Origin: Clostridia bacterium
GTDB lineage: Bacteria > Bacillota_A > Clostridia > Oscillospirales > CAG-272
Assembly: GCA_017631775.1 (NCBI GenBank)
Contig: JAGBSQ010000021.1
Coordinates: forward strand, 1-16,373
Length of the DNA stretch: 16,373 bases
Direction of reading: 5' to 3'
Part shown: positions 1 to 7,246 of the stretch, piece after piece
Position numbering within the stretch: position 1 is the stretch's first letter
How the letters are laid out: the number at the start of each line of letters is the position of its first letter
Notes under the pieces: model-generated
What the model saw: only the letters and a program-made list of their open reading frames with translations
Databases searched by the model: none
Told to the model about the DNA's origin: nothing
Program-made: the position numbers and the translations under genes

Positions 1-80
1 AAGGTATAGTTTTGCATATCTTGGTCGCAAAGGGTCTTATCAAAGTCATACATCAATGCGATGGTTGGTTTCTTTTTCAT
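1..80 (-). CDS. HAD-family phosphatase, N-terminal fragment (runs off the left edge)
   Basis: Only the first 26 codons are in the window. They start with ATG at 78-80 and begin MKKKPTIALMYDFDKTLC. The DFDKT at residues 12-16 is haloacid-dehalogenase motif I (DxDxT): the first Asp is the nucleophile and the second the acid/base of phosphoryl transfer. The start is supported by a GAGGT ribosome site five bases upstream. The gene begins 20 bp after the transporter stop, so it is the fourth gene of the sugar operon. Short N-termini of the form IALMYDFDKTL are common in clostridial HAD-IB-like hydrolases of about 300 residues (family knowledge from memory). The substrate is unknown. A sugar-phosphate phosphatase would suit the context, but that is inference. 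Confidence 0.8.
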   Translation of the reverse strand, partial: MKKKPTIALMYDFDKTLCDQDMQNYT

Positions 81-99
81 AATATACCTCTTTTATGCG

Positions 100-1539
100 T
101 TAATTTGTTTTGGTCTCGTTGGTTTTTGCGGTGTTTGCCTCTGCCTCTTCCCTTGCTTTGAGGTCGGCAAGAATATTTGCATAGGTCGCTTCATCGATTT
201 TAAACTTCTTTATGTAGAGCACAAAGCCGATCAAAATGCAGATCAGGGGCAGTATCATCATGGCGATCTTCATGATCCAAATTGCGGAACCGGGCATTGC
301 GGCAATGATTTGTGCCTCGTTTGCGGGGTTAGATGCGATTTCGTTTGCAATCATGTTGATGCCGGAAATGATGAGTGTAAAGGAAACAACACCCTTGCTG
401 GCAGCTCCGCCAAATTGGTTGATAAAGGGTTGAACCGCAAAGCTTGCGGCTTCGTTTCTCTTGCCAAGCTTCCACTCACCGTATTCAACGGCATCGGCAA
501 GGAACAACAGCATAAGCAGCTGAATGAATGCTTGCGCGAAGAAGAGGCCAAGACCTGCAACCACGATAAGGGGCAACCACTCAAAGGAGAGGAAGAAAAT
601 GATGTAAGAAACAGCAACCATAATCATGGAACCCGTATAGAGCTGTTTACGGCTGAACTTTTTGCGGAAGAGCGGGAAAACGGAAAGCGCGGTGAGCTGT
701 GCAACAGCCAAAACAGCAGCAAATACCATATAGAGGCCTTCATCACCAACGGCATACTTAAAGTAATAAGTACCAAATGCGGTGGTGGTGCAATAACCGA
801 TCATAAACAGAGCCATCGAAACAGCCGTCACCATCAACTGATCGTTGCCGATGAGTGCGCGCCAAAGATCCTTGAGAGAGGTTCTCTCCTCTTTTTCGAG
901 CTTGCTTCTGTCTTCCTTAACGCCAAAGATGGTGATGCTTTGGAATGCCCACATGATGAGCGCGGCAATGATTGCAAAAACAAAATAAACGTCGCGGTCG
1001 CTCATGTTGAGGAAGGAGAACATAGAAGGAACGTTGAGGTAGATAAGAACCATGGAGAACATACCGATGTTTGCACAAATTCTTGCAAATGCGCCAACAC
1101 CCTCGCGTACCTTTTGATCCTTAGAGATGGCAGGCATCAAGGACCAATATGCGATATCGTTGAGCGAGAAGAAGATGCTAAAGAGCAAGTAGGTAACGCC
1201 AAGCAGAATGATATGTGCGGTCTCGCCCATGCGGAAATTGTGGAACATCAACACACTCAAAATGCCGGTTCCGATCATACCAATGAGGATCCAAGGCTTG
1301 AATTTTCCCCATTTTGTTTTTGTACTGTCGACGATTGCACCTACAAAGGGGTCGATTACGGCATCAAAGATGCCAAAAAGTGTCAGCATAATACCGATTA
1401 CGGCAAGGCCGCCATCCGAAAAGCCGACTACGTCGGTAAGATGCACCAAGAGGTACATACTAACCAAGGAATACAGGGCGTCTCTGCCCACGGTTCCCAA
1501 GCCGAAACATATTTTGTTTCGTTTCATTTGCTTATCCAT
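100..1539 (-). CDS. GPH-family (MelB-like) sugar:cation symporter
   Basis: A polytopic membrane protein of 479 residues, the usual size for glycoside-pentoside-hexuronide symporters with twelve membrane helices. The family signature in the loop after helix 2 is at residues 63-83: DPFVGAIVD, then the T-x-T-[RK]-W-G-K-F-K-P-W pattern. A second conserved stretch (EYGEWKLGKRNEA) precedes a late helix. I chose the ATG at 1537-1539 rather than an in-frame upstream ATG at 1573-1575. AAAGGA lies nine bases before it, and it overlaps the alpha-galactosidase stop by eight bases, which suggests translational coupling. The upstream start would overlap by 44 bp. The C-terminal tail (about 30 residues) is charged and rich in Ala, Glu, Lys and Thr. 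The neighbouring GH13 and GH36 enzymes point to uptake of alpha-linked di- or trisaccharides with Na+ or H+. The exact substrate cannot be read from the sequence. Confidence 0.92.
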   Translation of the reverse strand: MDKQMKRNKICFGLGTVGRDALYSLVSMYLLVHLTDVVGFSDGGLAVIGIMLTLFGIFDAVIDPFVGAIVDSTKTKWGKFKPWILIGMIGTGILSVLMFHNFRMGETAHIILLGVTYLLFSIFFSLNDIAYWSLMPAISKDQKVREGVGAFARICANIGMFSMVLIYLNVPSMFSFLNMSDRDVYFVFAIIAALIMWAFQSITIFGVKEDRSKLEKEERTSLKDLWRALIGNDQLMVTAVSMALFMIGYCTTTAFGTYYFKYAVGDEGLYMVFAAVLAVAQLTALSVFPLFRKKFSRKQLYTGSMIMVAVSYIIFFLSFEWLPLIVVAGLGLFFAQAFIQLLMLLFLADAVEYGEWKLGKRNEAASFAVQPFINQFGGAASKGVVSFTLIISGINMIANEIASNPANEAQIIAAMPGSAIWIMKIAMMILPLICILIGFVLYIKKFKIDEATYANILADLKAREEAEANTAKTNETKTN

Positions 1540-3880
1540 TTTGAATAGTTCCTTTCTCGTTTTCTGTTTTTTCAATCAAATACAGGGTACTTCCCCAGTC
1601 GCCCAAAAGGCGGAGATCTTTGTGATATCCCGAGCCACTGTATTGCATAGCCAAGGGAATGCCGCTCTCAAGTCCTGCCCCCGTTACCGTGTAGGTTTCA
1701 ACACCGTCTTTCATAGAAAAATGTGCATTGACAAAGCGCATCAATGCCCCGTCTGCCTTGACGGTAATGGGAAAGACGTGCTTGATAAGAGAGCCGAAGC
1801 GAGAGATTTTGAGGCGTTGCTCAACAGTTTTAACAGTGTAGGTCGCATTCTTTTCGGTGCCGAGCACGCGTAACGTGTCTCTTGCGGGGCTTGTGTGATA
1901 TTCCAAATTGTAAATTGCCGCAATCGTTTCATCATCACGGCTGATCTGCCAGCCTGCCCTTTCTTTTCCTGCATCAACACACGCCAAGCGGCCGTATTGC
2001 AAGGTCTTGCGGTGTGCTTTGTAAAAGGCAATTTGTCGCTTGATCTGTCTTCTTTCATCGGGTGTCAGCTCGCCAAAATCAAGTTCATAGCCAAGCACGC
2101 CAAAGGTTGCCACGTTAAAGCGCGTTGCAAGGGGGGCATCGCGCAGGGTTTGCTGATTGGGGGTCATGGAAACGTGGCAAGACACGCACGAGGGCGGATA
2201 GAAGCAGTAAATGCCCTTTTGAATATCCATTCTTTCCCTCGCATCGGTATCGTCCGAGGTCCAAATTTGAGGAGAATAGCAAAGCATGCCAAGGTCAAAG
2301 CGGTTACCGCCCGACGAGCAGCTTTCAAGAAGAACTTTGGGGTGTTTTTGACAGAAAATGCGGTCAAGCACCTCGTAAAGACCCAAAATGTAGCGATGGA
2401 AGAACTCACCTTGATTTTTGAGCGTGAGCGAGTACATATCGCTGATGTGTCTGTTATAGTCCCATTTAACGTAAGCGATGGGAGCCGACGAAAGAACCGC
2501 ATCTAGGGCATTTACAATATAGTCGCGCACATCTTGGCGTGTCAGGTCGAGAACCAACTGATTGCGGCCGTAGCTCGCCTCTCTGCCCGGCACGCGAATT
2601 GCCCATTCGGGATGCGCGCGAAAGAGATCACTATCCTCATTTACACATTCCGGCTCAAACCAAAGTCCGAATTGCATACCCATTTGGTTGATTTTCTTCG
2701 CCAAGGCGGCAATACCACCGGGGAGCTTTTTTGTATTGACCGTCCAATCACCAAGTCCTGCGGTGTCGCTGTTGCGCTCACCGAACCATCCGTCATCGAG
2801 AACGAACATCTCGACGCCCAGCCTTTTTGCCTTCCGCGCAAGGGCTAGGAGCTTGCGACGGTTAAAATGGAAGAAGGTTGCTTCCCAGTTGTTAATAACA
2901 ATGGGTCGCTCGCTACCTTGAAAATCCTTGCGGATGATGTGGCTATTGACAAAATCGTGCATATTTGCCATGAGCGCATTGGTGCCGCCCAAGGTGTAGC
3001 TCATTACCGCCTGCGGTGTAACAAAGTCCTCACCGCTCTTCAGCTTCCAAAGGAAGCAATGCGGATTGATGCCGCTCATTACGCGCAAGGTATCGTGGTT
3101 GCCCATTTCAACGGCAGAATAATGGTTGCCGCTGTAAATGAGGTTGAAGCCAAGAACCTCGCCCCACTCCTCACCGGCACCCTTCTTTTTGAGCATAAAT
3201 GCTGGGTTATGACGGTTAGAAGAGTCACCCGTGGTGGAATCGTTAACAAGAATTCCGTAGGACACCGGGCGCTCGTGAATGTGCGCTTCTTTTGCCCATC
3301 CGCCATCGAGTGTGAGCATTGTGTAATCTGCACGCGGCAAATCGAACATAAAGCTCATAAATTTGCGAATGTAAATGTCGCCCTCGCCACCGTTGCAAAG
3401 CTTTGCACGGCGTGCAATGACGTTGCATTCTTCAAATACGGTGTAAGAGAGTTCAAGTTTGAGGTTGGGATATTTTTTGTCGGCAAGCACAACCGTTAAG
3501 GTGTCACCGTTGCCGGTGGCAAACGGGAGTGCCTCATTTGTGGCAGGCGTGCCCGAAATGCTGTGACTTTGGTAAACAAAATCGGTTACAAAAGAACCAT
3601 CCTCGAGGATGACCTCGATAGGAGAGTGACGGAAGTCACCCTTGCCAATGCCGGAATACTCTTGCGGAAGAGTTTCGAGCGAATATGCCGCATCTTTATC
3701 GTCATACGCCACCGTTGTGCCAAGCATAATGGTGTTTTTCAATGCCATTGCTTCGGCATCATCGGAGGAAATTTTCTCTCCGTAATGAATATGCTCGAGA
3801 TGTCCACGCGAGGTAACGCGGAATAGATAGCTCGTATCTTTCGTTTCCAAAAGGAAAACGCCGTTTTCTATTTTAATCAT
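1532..3880 (-). CDS. GH36 alpha-galactosidase
   Basis: The 782-residue product matches, in length and layout, the tetrameric bacterial GH36 alpha-galactosidases that cut terminal alpha-1,6-galactose from melibiose, raffinose and stachyose. There is an N-terminal beta-sandwich (to about residue 325), then a TIM barrel starting at NNWEATFFHFN (330-340), then a C-terminal beta domain. Visible active-site motifs are LDDGWFG (361-367), GLWFEPE (405-411), KWDYNR (472-477, nucleophile Asp474), ESCSSGGNRFD (519-529) and WTSDDTDAR (540-548), which holds the acid/base Asp. There is no signal peptide, so the enzyme is cytoplasmic and acts after uptake. It starts inside the GH13 stop (ATGA overlap), with GGAG eight bases upstream. 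The family assignment is firm. The precise natural substrate is inferred. Confidence 0.96.
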   Translation of the reverse strand: MIKIENGVFLLETKDTSYLFRVTSRGHLEHIHYGEKISSDDAEAMALKNTIMLGTTVAYDDKDAAYSLETLPQEYSGIGKGDFRHSPIEVILEDGSFVTDFVYQSHSISGTPATNEALPFATGNGDTLTVVLADKKYPNLKLELSYTVFEECNVIARRAKLCNGGEGDIYIRKFMSFMFDLPRADYTMLTLDGGWAKEAHIHERPVSYGILVNDSTTGDSSNRHNPAFMLKKKGAGEEWGEVLGFNLIYSGNHYSAVEMGNHDTLRVMSGINPHCFLWKLKSGEDFVTPQAVMSYTLGGTNALMANMHDFVNSHIIRKDFQGSERPIVINNWEATFFHFNRRKLLALARKAKRLGVEMFVLDDGWFGERNSDTAGLGDWTVNTKKLPGGIAALAKKINQMGMQFGLWFEPECVNEDSDLFRAHPEWAIRVPGREASYGRNQLVLDLTRQDVRDYIVNALDAVLSSAPIAYVKWDYNRHISDMYSLTLKNQGEFFHRYILGLYEVLDRIFCQKHPKVLLESCSSGGNRFDLGMLCYSPQIWTSDDTDARERMDIQKGIYCFYPPSCVSCHVSMTPNQQTLRDAPLATRFNVATFGVLGYELDFGELTPDERRQIKRQIAFYKAHRKTLQYGRLACVDAGKERAGWQISRDDETIAAIYNLEYHTSPARDTLRVLGTEKNATYTVKTVEQRLKISRFGSLIKHVFPITVKADGALMRFVNAHFSMKDGVETYTVTGAGLESGIPLAMQYSGSGYHKDLRLLGDWGSTLYLIEKTENEKGTIQNG

Positions 3881-5502
3881 TTTTCAATCTCCAAAAGTCT
3901 AAATTCAAAGGGTTTTAGAGTATCGATACTGTTTTGTTGATAGCTGCAAGCAATCAGCTTTGCATTCTTATTGACAACGGTAGGCATTTTTGTGCACTTG
4001 CCGCTCATATTACAAACCGAAATCAAGGTTTTGCCATCGAGCTCGCGTGCAAAAACGTAAACCTCGCGTCCCTCGTAAAGAGAGCGGAAGGAACCGTTGA
4101 TGAGAACCGGATGTGTTTTGCGCAATTGGATCATTTGCTTCCAAAATGCGAGTACGCCGTTAGGATCTGCTTTTTCGGTTTCTACGTTGACCTCGGTATA
4201 GTTGCCGTTGACCTTGAGCCAAGGCTTGCCGCTCGAAAAGCCCGCATTCTCCCCTTTTGTCCATTGCATGGGGGTGCGTCCGTTGTCGCGCGAGGTACGT
4301 TGGATCATCTTCCAACGAATACCCTTGGGAATGCCAAGCTTGGTAGCCATAGCGTAAATGTTGTGGCTTTCGATGTCTTTGACCTCGTCAAGATTTGCAA
4401 AATCGCCATTGGTCATGCCGATCTCTTGACCCTCGTGCATATAAGGGGTGCCGCGCAGGGTCATTTGAAGACCTGCCATCATTTTGGAAGCCTCTTTACG
4501 ATATTCGCCAAGATCGTCAAATCGGGAAATAAAGCGCGGTTGGTCGTGATTTTCAAAATAGCACGCATTCCAATCAAGAGCCGTCTGCCATTTGGTAAGG
4601 CACTTCATCAATTTGCGGGGGCGCAGCTTTGTTTTGAACCATTTTACAATCACTTGGTCGCATTCCATGTGTTCGAATGCGAATACCATGTCAAGCTCTT
4701 CTCTTTCGGGATCGGTAAGGTCGCGCGCCTTGGGAACGTCAACGAACACCGTTTCACCTACGGTGAATGCGCCATAGGGGGCAAGCACCTCGCGGTTGAG
4801 GGTTTGCAGAATTTTGTGACAACCTTCGGTAGAAAGATAATGCTCTTGGCCTGTCAGAATTGCGCGAGGACGTCCGTTTTCGAGAGAATTCTTATGAATG
4901 ACGTTGATAACGTCGCAACGGAAGCCTGCAACGCCCTTATCCAACCAAAAGCGCATGATTTTTTTGATTTCTTCGAGAACCTCGGGGTTATCCCAGTTGA
5001 GGTCGGGTTGCTTTTTGGAGAAAAGATGCAGGTAATATTCATCTTCACTATCCCCAAACTTTGCCCAGGGACATTCTGCAAAGAAGTTGCCCCAGTTGTT
5101 GGGCAGCTTGCCGTTTTTGCCCTTTTTGATGATGTAATAGTTCTTGTATTTTTCCTCGCCGGCGAGTGCACGGCGGAACCATTCGTGCTCATCGGAGGTG
5201 TGGTTGATAACAAGATCCATCGAAATGCCAATGCCGCGCTCTTTTGCCTTTGCAACAAGCTCGTCAAAGTCTTGCATTGTGCCAAACTCAGGCTGAATTG
5301 CGGTATAATCGGCAATATCATAGCCGTTATCGTCATTGGGACTGACGTAAACGGGAGAGAGCCAGATCATGTTTGCGCCAAGCTCGGCAATGTGATCAAG
5401 CCCTTCAATAATGCCGCGAATATCCCCCACGCCGTTGCCGGTGGTATCCTTGAAGGAACGCGGATAGATTTGATATACAACTGTATCCTTGCGGTAAGCC
5501 AT
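3877..5502 (-). CDS. GH13 alpha-glucosidase, oligo-1,6-glucosidase type
   Basis: A 541-residue GH13 enzyme, the family's normal length, with no signal peptide. The four conserved regions are visible: DLVINHTS (96-103), GFRCDVIN (193-200, nucleophile Asp197), GETVFV (249-254, acid/base Glu250) and FENHDQPR (316-323, stabilising Asp320). The QPDLNW and GRTPMQW motifs are also typical. The residue after the nucleophile is Val198. In this family Val there is associated with alpha-1,6 linkages (isomaltose, panose), whereas Thr marks maltases, so oligo-1,6-glucosidase is the best call. Sucrose released from raffinose by the downstream GH36 enzyme is another possible substrate. This is the first gene of the operon, with an untranslated leader of about 40 bases. 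The ribosome site (GTGAG, eight bases from ATG) is weaker than those of its neighbours. Confidence 0.94.
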   Translation of the reverse strand: MAYRKDTVVYQIYPRSFKDTTGNGVGDIRGIIEGLDHIAELGANMIWLSPVYVSPNDDNGYDIADYTAIQPEFGTMQDFDELVAKAKERGIGISMDLVINHTSDEHEWFRRALAGEEKYKNYYIIKKGKNGKLPNNWGNFFAECPWAKFGDSEDEYYLHLFSKKQPDLNWDNPEVLEEIKKIMRFWLDKGVAGFRCDVINVIHKNSLENGRPRAILTGQEHYLSTEGCHKILQTLNREVLAPYGAFTVGETVFVDVPKARDLTDPEREELDMVFAFEHMECDQVIVKWFKTKLRPRKLMKCLTKWQTALDWNACYFENHDQPRFISRFDDLGEYRKEASKMMAGLQMTLRGTPYMHEGQEIGMTNGDFANLDEVKDIESHNIYAMATKLGIPKGIRWKMIQRTSRDNGRTPMQWTKGENAGFSSGKPWLKVNGNYTEVNVETEKADPNGVLAFWKQMIQLRKTHPVLINGSFRSLYEGREVYVFARELDGKTLISVCNMSGKCTKMPTVVNKNAKLIACSYQQNSIDTLKPFEFRLLEIEK

Positions 5503-5551
5503 AGTTTTATCTCACTTTCAATTTGTTCGCATAAAATCCCATTATATTTTT

Positions 5552-5580
5552 ATTATATCATATATAAGTATATATTTCAA
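5552..5580 (-). promoter_or_regulatory. Sigma-A promoter of the sugar operon
   Basis: On the minus strand TTGAAA (5575-5580) and TATAAT (5552-5557) are separated by exactly 17 bases. Transcription would start near 5545 and give a leader of about 40 bases before the GH13 start. No convincing cre box or LacI-type palindrome was seen around it, so the regulator is not identifiable from this window. Confidence 0.75.
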
Positions 5581-5602
5581 TAGCTAATTTTGGCAAAAAA
5601 TT

Positions 5603-5638
5603 AAAAAGTCCATTCACAACAAAATGAATGGACTTTTT
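5603..5638 (-). terminator. Intrinsic terminator of the tRNA-Val gene
   Basis: A perfect 14-bp inverted repeat (AAAAAGTCCATTCA at 5603-5616 and its complement at 5625-5638) encloses an eight-base loop. It is followed on the minus strand by a T-rich tract. It starts four bases after the tRNA CCA end and insulates the tRNA from the sugar-operon promoter. The A/T-rich stem ends make it potentially bidirectional. Confidence 0.85.
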
Positions 5639-5641
5639 TAT

Positions 5642-5725
<84 letters not shown>

Positions 5726-5814
5726 AAATACTGAAAAACAAGCGTTTTTATCGTATTTTGTGTATGTTTCTTGAGTCACAGAGCAGTTTTTTCAACCTTT
5801 TACTGTCTCATCAG

Positions 5815-5855
5815 TTGACCTAAAATTGACCTAAAGTTGACCTCTCTGTTGACCT
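5815..5855 (+). repeat. Left integrase arm-type sites: four TTGACCT direct repeats
   Basis: TTGACCT occurs at 5815-5821, 5826-5832, 5837-5843 and 5849-5855, with spacings of 11, 11 and 12 bp, so all four lie on roughly the same DNA face. The first copy begins 96 bp from the edge of the 47-bp repeat. The right end carries the same motif at a near-identical distance. Binding by the integrase N-terminal domain is inferred. Confidence 0.75.
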
Positions 5856-5860
5856 CGTTT

Positions 5861-5889
5861 ATTATATCATACTCTTTCCCTTTTGTCAA
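5861..5889 (-). promoter_or_regulatory. Element-borne promoter for the rebuilt tRNA-Val
   Basis: TTGACA (5884-5889) and TATAAT (5861-5866) are separated by 17 bases. A 35-base window around it matches the promoter at 16248-16276 at about 31 positions, including the shared AAAGAGTATG spacer. Transcription would start near 5854 and run through the arm repeats into the tRNA. It looks like a captured copy of the host tRNA promoter. Confidence 0.8.
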
Positions 5890-6112
5890 TAGCCAAACAC
5901 GATTTTTTTGATTCAAAATGTAATAAAACCCAAGGGTTTCACTGTACGCAAAATCGACGGGGGCGATTAAAACCACAGAGGCATGCAATTTTCAAGGATC
6001 GAGCGGCAGGTGAAGTTTTTAAATACCAACTTGAATTTCGAGTATATAAATTCAGATCGGCCAAAAGGGCGATGTGAATTTAAAGCGCATAATCCTCATG
6101 AGTGGGGATGGT

Positions 6113-6140
6113 ACTTGTGTCGCAATTAAGCGACACAAGT
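6113..6140. repeat. Perfect 11-bp inverted repeat downstream of the Rep-like gene
   Basis: ACTTGTGTCGC at 6113-6123 and its exact complement at 6130-6140 flank the six-base loop AATTAA. No T-tract follows on either strand, so it is not a typical intrinsic terminator. It lies 22 bp past the stop of the Rep-like gene. It could be a protein-binding palindrome, an origin or nick-site hairpin, or a factor-assisted terminator. Confidence 0.7.
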
Positions 6141-6162
6141 AATGCGCAAAGGGGTTGACAAA

Positions 6163-7044
6163 TCATTGTACTTGCTTGAGTTGTTGCTTTTCTGTTTCAA
6201 ACAACTTGCATACCTTTGTATGATATTCCTTTTTGCGCTCCCCACCATAATACAAACTGGGGTTTACAACAACATATTTTCCATTATGAACCAGCTCCAT
6301 GCTGTCGACATCATTGAAAAAGCCAACTGCCAATTCTCCATTTATCCGAAGTTTTAACAATTGCTTTCGTATCCTAGATGTATGCGTAACATCTAATCCC
6401 ATAATTTCACAAAAGTTTTTCAATTTCATGTATTCGGTATGCTCTATAGATTGTTCAATTTGGTTATGGCACAAAATATTCGTTTGCCTATTGACAAAGG
6501 GTATCATTTGCATTATGTATGCCATATAGCATTGTTCTGTGGGTTTTAAAGAGCAATATAACATTCTTGTTGCACTTGTAAAAAGGCGGATATGGTTCTC
6601 TCCACATTCATCCATATCACCACGATAGAAACAATCTCTATTGACACGGTGTTTACCACCTTTCTCAGGTATCATTATACCTTGCTCGTTCATCGAATTA
6701 ATTAACTCTGTGATCGCACCATCATTGATTCCGTTGAGAATAACTCTAATATTTTGTTTTGTTGCCGTAAATCCATCCTTGTTAGTATGTGTTGCAAGAC
6801 AAAACATTCTTGCAACAATATTAGGCTTGATTCTAGGATAAAGAGGTTGGTTATATTGAAACCTAACCCATACAAAATCCGTCAAATCTTCTCGACGTTG
6901 TTTTTCTCGTTTAATGTGCTCTATCTGCTTTTTGGTTATAATTCGTTCGTCCTTTTCAGCAATAATAACTCTTTTCCCTTCACCGGTTATATCGATGAGT
7001 TCTCCATCTGCGGTTATAAACGCACTAATTTTATTCTTTTGCAT
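6163..7044 (-). CDS. Tandem winged-helix protein, putative replication initiator
   Basis: A 293-residue soluble protein with two related halves. Residues about 66-145 look like one winged helix (LYPRIKPNIVARMF, then an ITELINSMNEQGIM recognition helix, then VNRDCFYRGD). Residues about 165-270 look like a second (LKPTEQCYMAYIM, TSRIRKQLLKLRINGEL, then VNPSLYYGGE). The shared ending VN-(R/P)-x(3)-Y-x-G suggests internal duplication. Such endings and two-wing layouts occur in Firmicute plasmid replication proteins (RepL or Rep_3 types), so replication initiation is my best guess. A phage-type regulator is the alternative. The start has AGAGGATGG upstream. It has its own consensus promoter and is separated from the R-M operon by a terminator. 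Its composition is clearly more AT-rich than hsdR. Confidence 0.6.
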   Translation of the reverse strand: MQKNKISAFITADGELIDITGEGKRVIIAEKDERIITKKQIEHIKREKQRREDLTDFVWVRFQYNQPLYPRIKPNIVARMFCLATHTNKDGFTATKQNIRVILNGINDGAITELINSMNEQGIMIPEKGGKHRVNRDCFYRGDMDECGENHIRLFTSATRMLYCSLKPTEQCYMAYIMQMIPFVNRQTNILCHNQIEQSIEHTEYMKLKNFCEIMGLDVTHTSRIRKQLLKLRINGELAVGFFNDVDSMELVHNGKYVVVNPSLYYGGERKKEYHTKVCKLFETEKQQLKQVQ

Positions 7045-7067
7045 ATTCTATCCATCCTCTTAGTCCC

Positions 7068-7100
7068 TTATTTCTCTTTTAGAGAAAGAGAGTAGTACAT
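7068..7100 (-). other. Possible 10-codon leader ORF overlapping a hairpin, before the Rep-like gene
   Basis: On the minus strand ATG at 7098-7100 opens a reading frame MYYSLSLKEK ending in TAA, 23 bases before the Rep-like start. A strong GGAGG lies at 7119-7123, too far from this ATG but six bases from an in-frame CTG. A 7-bp stem (7071-7077 and 7081-7087) falls inside the mini-ORF. It could be a leader peptide controlling rep by attenuation, or chance. Confidence 0.3.
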
Positions 7101-7138
7101 AATTTCTGGCAGAAAAAACCTCCGGTATCCCGATCAGA

Positions 7139-7168
7139 TTATGGCTAGTTTTTCTTGAGTTATGGCTA
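7139..7168 (-). promoter_or_regulatory. Two 9-bp direct repeats at the start of the rep transcript
   Basis: TAGCCATAA (minus strand) occurs at 7160-7168 and 7139-7147, exactly 21 bp apart, or two helical turns. The first copy begins one base after the -10 box. Placement over the start site suggests an operator, perhaps for autoregulation by the encoded DNA-binding protein. They could also serve as initiator-binding iterons. Confidence 0.55.
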
Positions 7169-7169
7169 A

Positions 7170-7198
7170 ATTATATCATGAATCAGTCTCATTGTCAA
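7170..7198 (-). promoter_or_regulatory. Consensus promoter of the Rep-like gene
   Basis: TTGACA (7193-7198) and TATAAT (7170-7175) with a 17-base spacer form a perfect sigma-A promoter on the minus strand. The untranslated leader is about 120 bases and contains the 21-bp-spaced repeats and a small hairpin. Confidence 0.85.
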
Positions 7199-7201
7199 TA
7201 G

Positions 7202-7236
7202 AAAACCGCCCCACTTTTTAGTAGTGGAGCGGTTTT
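7202..7236 (-). terminator. Intrinsic terminator of the R-M operon
   Basis: A 14-bp stem (7202-7215 and 7223-7236, with one G-U pair in the minus-strand RNA) encloses a seven-base loop. It ends in a short T-run on the minus strand, ten bases after the hsdR stop. It separates the R-M operon from the rep promoter. Confidence 0.85.
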
Positions 7237-7246
7237 GCTTTTTAAA

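Noticed and set aside
61..1548. Long plus-strand frame opposite the transporter (495 codons)
   Set aside because: It mirrors the GPH gene, which has all family motifs. The plus-strand product is a low-complexity His/Asn/Asp-rich sequence with no ribosome site.
3934..5583. Long plus-strand frame opposite the GH13 gene (549 codons)
   Set aside because: It is a shadow of a gene with every GH13 catalytic motif intact; the plus-strand product resembles nothing.
5734..5749. AAAAAC/GTTTTT hairpin in the tRNA leader as a terminator
   Set aside because: The stem is six mostly A-T pairs with no T-tract, so it is too weak to call.
5815..5855. TTGACCT repeats as a CRISPR array or as promoter -35 boxes
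   Set aside because: The repeat unit is only seven bases with four- or five-base gaps, and no -10 boxes are correctly placed. The same motif at the other end of the element favours integrase sites.
5883..6077. 64-codon plus-strand frame in the non-coding left end
   Set aside because: No ribosome binding site, no recognisable sequence, and it overlaps the promoter and repeat region.
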